A DNA stretch of 7,370 bases from DATDYW01 sp044375695 (GTDB lineage: Bacteria; Patescibacteriota; Minisyncoccia; Phycocordibacterales; JAACPR01), in contig JBILMG010000037.1 of assembly GCA_044375695.1 (NCBI GenBank), forward strand, positions 1 through 7,370, given 5' to 3'. A program made the position numbers and the translations under genes. A model generated the notes under the pieces. The model searched no databases and was not told the DNA's origin. It worked only from the letters and a program-made list of their open reading frames with translations. The first letter of the stretch is position 1. Each line of letters starts with the position of its first letter. Positions 5,872 through 7,370 of this stretch are shown piece after piece.

Positions 5872-7370
5872 GGCGCCGCGCGTCGATTTCTGTAGATTGG
5901 ACATCTCGCGCAGTTCGTCTTCGGATAGCTCGCCGGCGCGCAGCTTGGCGCGGAGCGCCGAGAGGCGCGCGAGGCCGCGCTGGCGCGTGGCGGCCAGAAG
6001 GAAGTCGTCGGCCGCGCGCTTGGAGCTCTCGGGGCTCGCGCCCGAGGACGGCGCGAAGCTGTGCTCGACCGCGAACAGCCCCGCCTCGCCTGCCGCCTCG
6101 GCTTCGGCTTCGGCTTCGGCCCACGCCTCGTCGCCGAGCTCGGCTTTGGCGCGCGCCGAGAGCGTATCGGGATCGACCGCGGGCGTGGCCTGGCCGCGCT
6201 GGTAGCGGACGAAGAGCGCCAGGCGTGCCATGGCCGAGAGCTTGGCCGGCGCGGGCGCGGCAACGGCGATGGGAGCCGCCGGCGCGGGCGCGGCGGGCTT
6301 TGGCCCGGCGCCTAGGTTCACGCCCGCGCGGCGCACCTCGTCCCAGGCGGCCGCCTCCGGCACGCCGGCAATTTCCGCCAGGCGCCCCACGAAGTGCGCC
6401 TTCTCGATAGGGCTCTCGAGCGCGGCGATCAAGGGCGCCGCCGCCTTCGCCGCCGCAATCGCCTTGTCGTGGGAATCTTTGGCGCCCTTAACGGCATTCG
6501 CGATCGCGAACTCGACGACGTGGCGCGCGTCCTTCACGGCGGCCTTCCAGGCTTCGGGCGACTCGAGGATGAGGTCGGCCGGGTCTTTGCCCTCGGGCAG
6601 CGCGAGCACCTTCAGCTGCATGCCCTTCGCGAGCGCCATCGGGATCGCCCGCGCCGCGGCCTTCTGCCCCGCCCCGTCGGCGTCGTAGGCGATGACCAGG
6701 TTGGGCGTCCAGCGCGCGATCTCGGCGAAGTGGTCTTCGGTGGCGGCGGTGCCCGAGGTCGCGACCGCGCAGGCGTAGCCCGCCTGGTGCGCGAGGACTA
6801 GGTCCAGCTGGCCCTCGACCAAGATGCCGAAGCCCAGGCGTCGCATCGCCGCGCGCGCCCACGGCATCCCGAAGAGCGCCTTCGACTTCTTGAACACCTC
6901 GGTCTCGGGGCTGTTCATGTACTTCGGCGCCTCGTCGGTTTCGTGGCCGGGCAGGATGCGGCCCGAGAAGCCGATCACCTTCCCTTCCCCGTCCATGATC
7001 GGGAACGTGACGCGGCCGCGCAGGCGGTCGTAGCGGCGAACCTGCCCGCTGGCCGGCGCGCCGTTCTGGTCCGGCTTCTTGGTGATGCCGGCGGCCTCGA
7101 TTTCCTCTTCGGTGAAGCCCGCGAGCTTGCAGGCGTCCTCGGCGAAGCGCCACTCGTCGGGCGCGAAGCCCACGCGGAACTTGGCCACGGTCTCGTCGGT
7201 GAGGCCGCGCCTCTCGACGTAGGCCTTAGCCTCGGGAGACGCGAGCAGCGCGCGCTGGTAGGCCGCGCAGGCGGCCTCCAGGCACGCGAGGAGCCGCTCG
7301 CGGCGGTCGCGCGGCACGGACGGCGCGCGCATGCCGAGCTCGGCCGGATCGAACTGCACGCCGCCGCGCT
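5863..7370 (-). CDS. dnaG: DNA primase, lacking its 5' end (outside the window)
   Basis: DnaG makes the RNA primers for replication. The frame is open through the right edge. A GTG at 7359 lies inside the gene, and the three codons before it (Arg-Gly-Gly) continue a typical 'R.GV.F' segment, so the zinc-finger domain and true start are off-window. Counting from that GTG, the catalytic core shows YVERRGLTDETVAKFRVGFA (47-66), GRVTFPIMDGEGKVIGFSGR (115-134) and PKYMNSPETEVFKKSKALFG (145-164). The Toprim motifs are VEGQLDLV (181-188, for the usual EGYMDV) and AYDADGAGQKAA (224-235, metal-binding acids). An Ala/Pro linker (about 354-375) leads to a short C-terminal region presumed to contact the replicative helicase, ending at the TGA at 5865-5863. 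It lies upstream of rpoD on the same strand, 60 bases apart. Confidence 0.95.
   Translation of the reverse strand, partial: RGGVQFDPAELGMRAPSVPRDRRERLLACLEAACAAYQRALLASPEAKAYVERRGLTDETVAKFRVGFAPDEWRFAEDACKLAGFTEEEIEAAGITKKPDQNGAPASGQVRRYDRLRGRVTFPIMDGEGKVIGFSGRILPGHETDEAPKYMNSPETEVFKKSKALFGMPWARAAMRRLGFGILVEGQLDLVLAHQAGYACAVATSGTAATEDHFAEIARWTPNLVIAYDADGAGQKAAARAIPMALAKGMQLKVLALPEGKDPADLILESPEAWKAAVKDARHVVEFAIANAVKGAKDSHDKAIAAAKAAAPLIAALESPIEKAHFVGRLAEIAGVPEAAAWDEVRRAGVNLGAGPKPAAPAPAAPIAVAAPAPAKLSAMARLALFVRYQRGQATPAVDPDTLSARAKAELGDEAWAEAEAEAEAAGEAGLFAVEHSFAPSSGASPESSKRAADDFLLAATRQRGLARLSALRAKLRAGELSEDELREMSNLQKSTRGALP
6099..6120. repeat. Hexanucleotide microsatellite in dnaG
   Basis: CGGCTT occurs three times in tandem plus a partial fourth (CGGC). 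On the coding strand it encodes an alternating Ala-Glu run (AEAEAEAEAA) in the C-terminal part of the primase. Changes of whole units keep the frame, so length can vary without breaking the gene. Confidence 0.8.

Noticed and set aside
6488..7153. 221-codon minus-strand frame inside dnaG
   Set aside because: Arg/Gly/Pro-rich frame-shifted reading of the primase gene, without independent signals.

Overview
The window looks like chromosomal DNA of a bacterium with GC-rich genes. The housekeeping genes have strong GC bias at third codon positions, while the intergenic promoter regions are AT-rich. The primary sigma factor (Lys/Ala/Pro-rich N-terminal tail, then regions 1.2, 2, 3 and 4) and the primase (Toprim signature EGQLDL instead of EGYMDV) resemble homologues from the Candidate Phyla Radiation/Patescibacteria (Parcubacteria-like). 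That placement comes from remembered family features and was not computed.

Layout. The left half (1-2500) is a run of short, mostly single transcription units. They are: a truncated minus-strand gene at the left edge; a divergent plus-strand histidine phosphatase (284-1000); a small minus-strand hypothetical gene (1065-1304) with its own intrinsic terminator; a divergent ClpP-fold protein (1431-2000) with a perfect terminator; and a small single-pass membrane protein (2099-2467), also followed by a terminator. Three intrinsic terminators here end in the same ten-base tail, TTTTCTTTTT. Several promoters share a TTGAC box followed 13-14 bases later by TGTTnnTTT.

The right half is one minus-strand operon read from the right edge: dnaG (5' end outside the window), rpoD, then a GmrSD-like DUF262/DUF1524 nuclease gene whose start lies only 11 bases after the rpoD stop. 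A poorly supported 70-codon reading frame follows it. dnaG and rpoD form the classic macromolecular-synthesis pair (primase and sigma-70). The nuclease gene is visibly less GC-rich and looks like an acquired anti-phage gene that is probably expressed from the housekeeping transcript.

The observations most worth a second look are: the defence-type nuclease coupled to rpoD; the ClpP-like protein whose catalytic acid position appears to be Asn; a 15-base inverted repeat (14/15) bracketing the small membrane-protein gene; the recurrent promoter and terminator signatures; and a perfect 21-bp AT-only-arm palindrome in the 1305-1430 divergent promoter region. No tRNA, rRNA, CRISPR array or insertion sequence was recognised.
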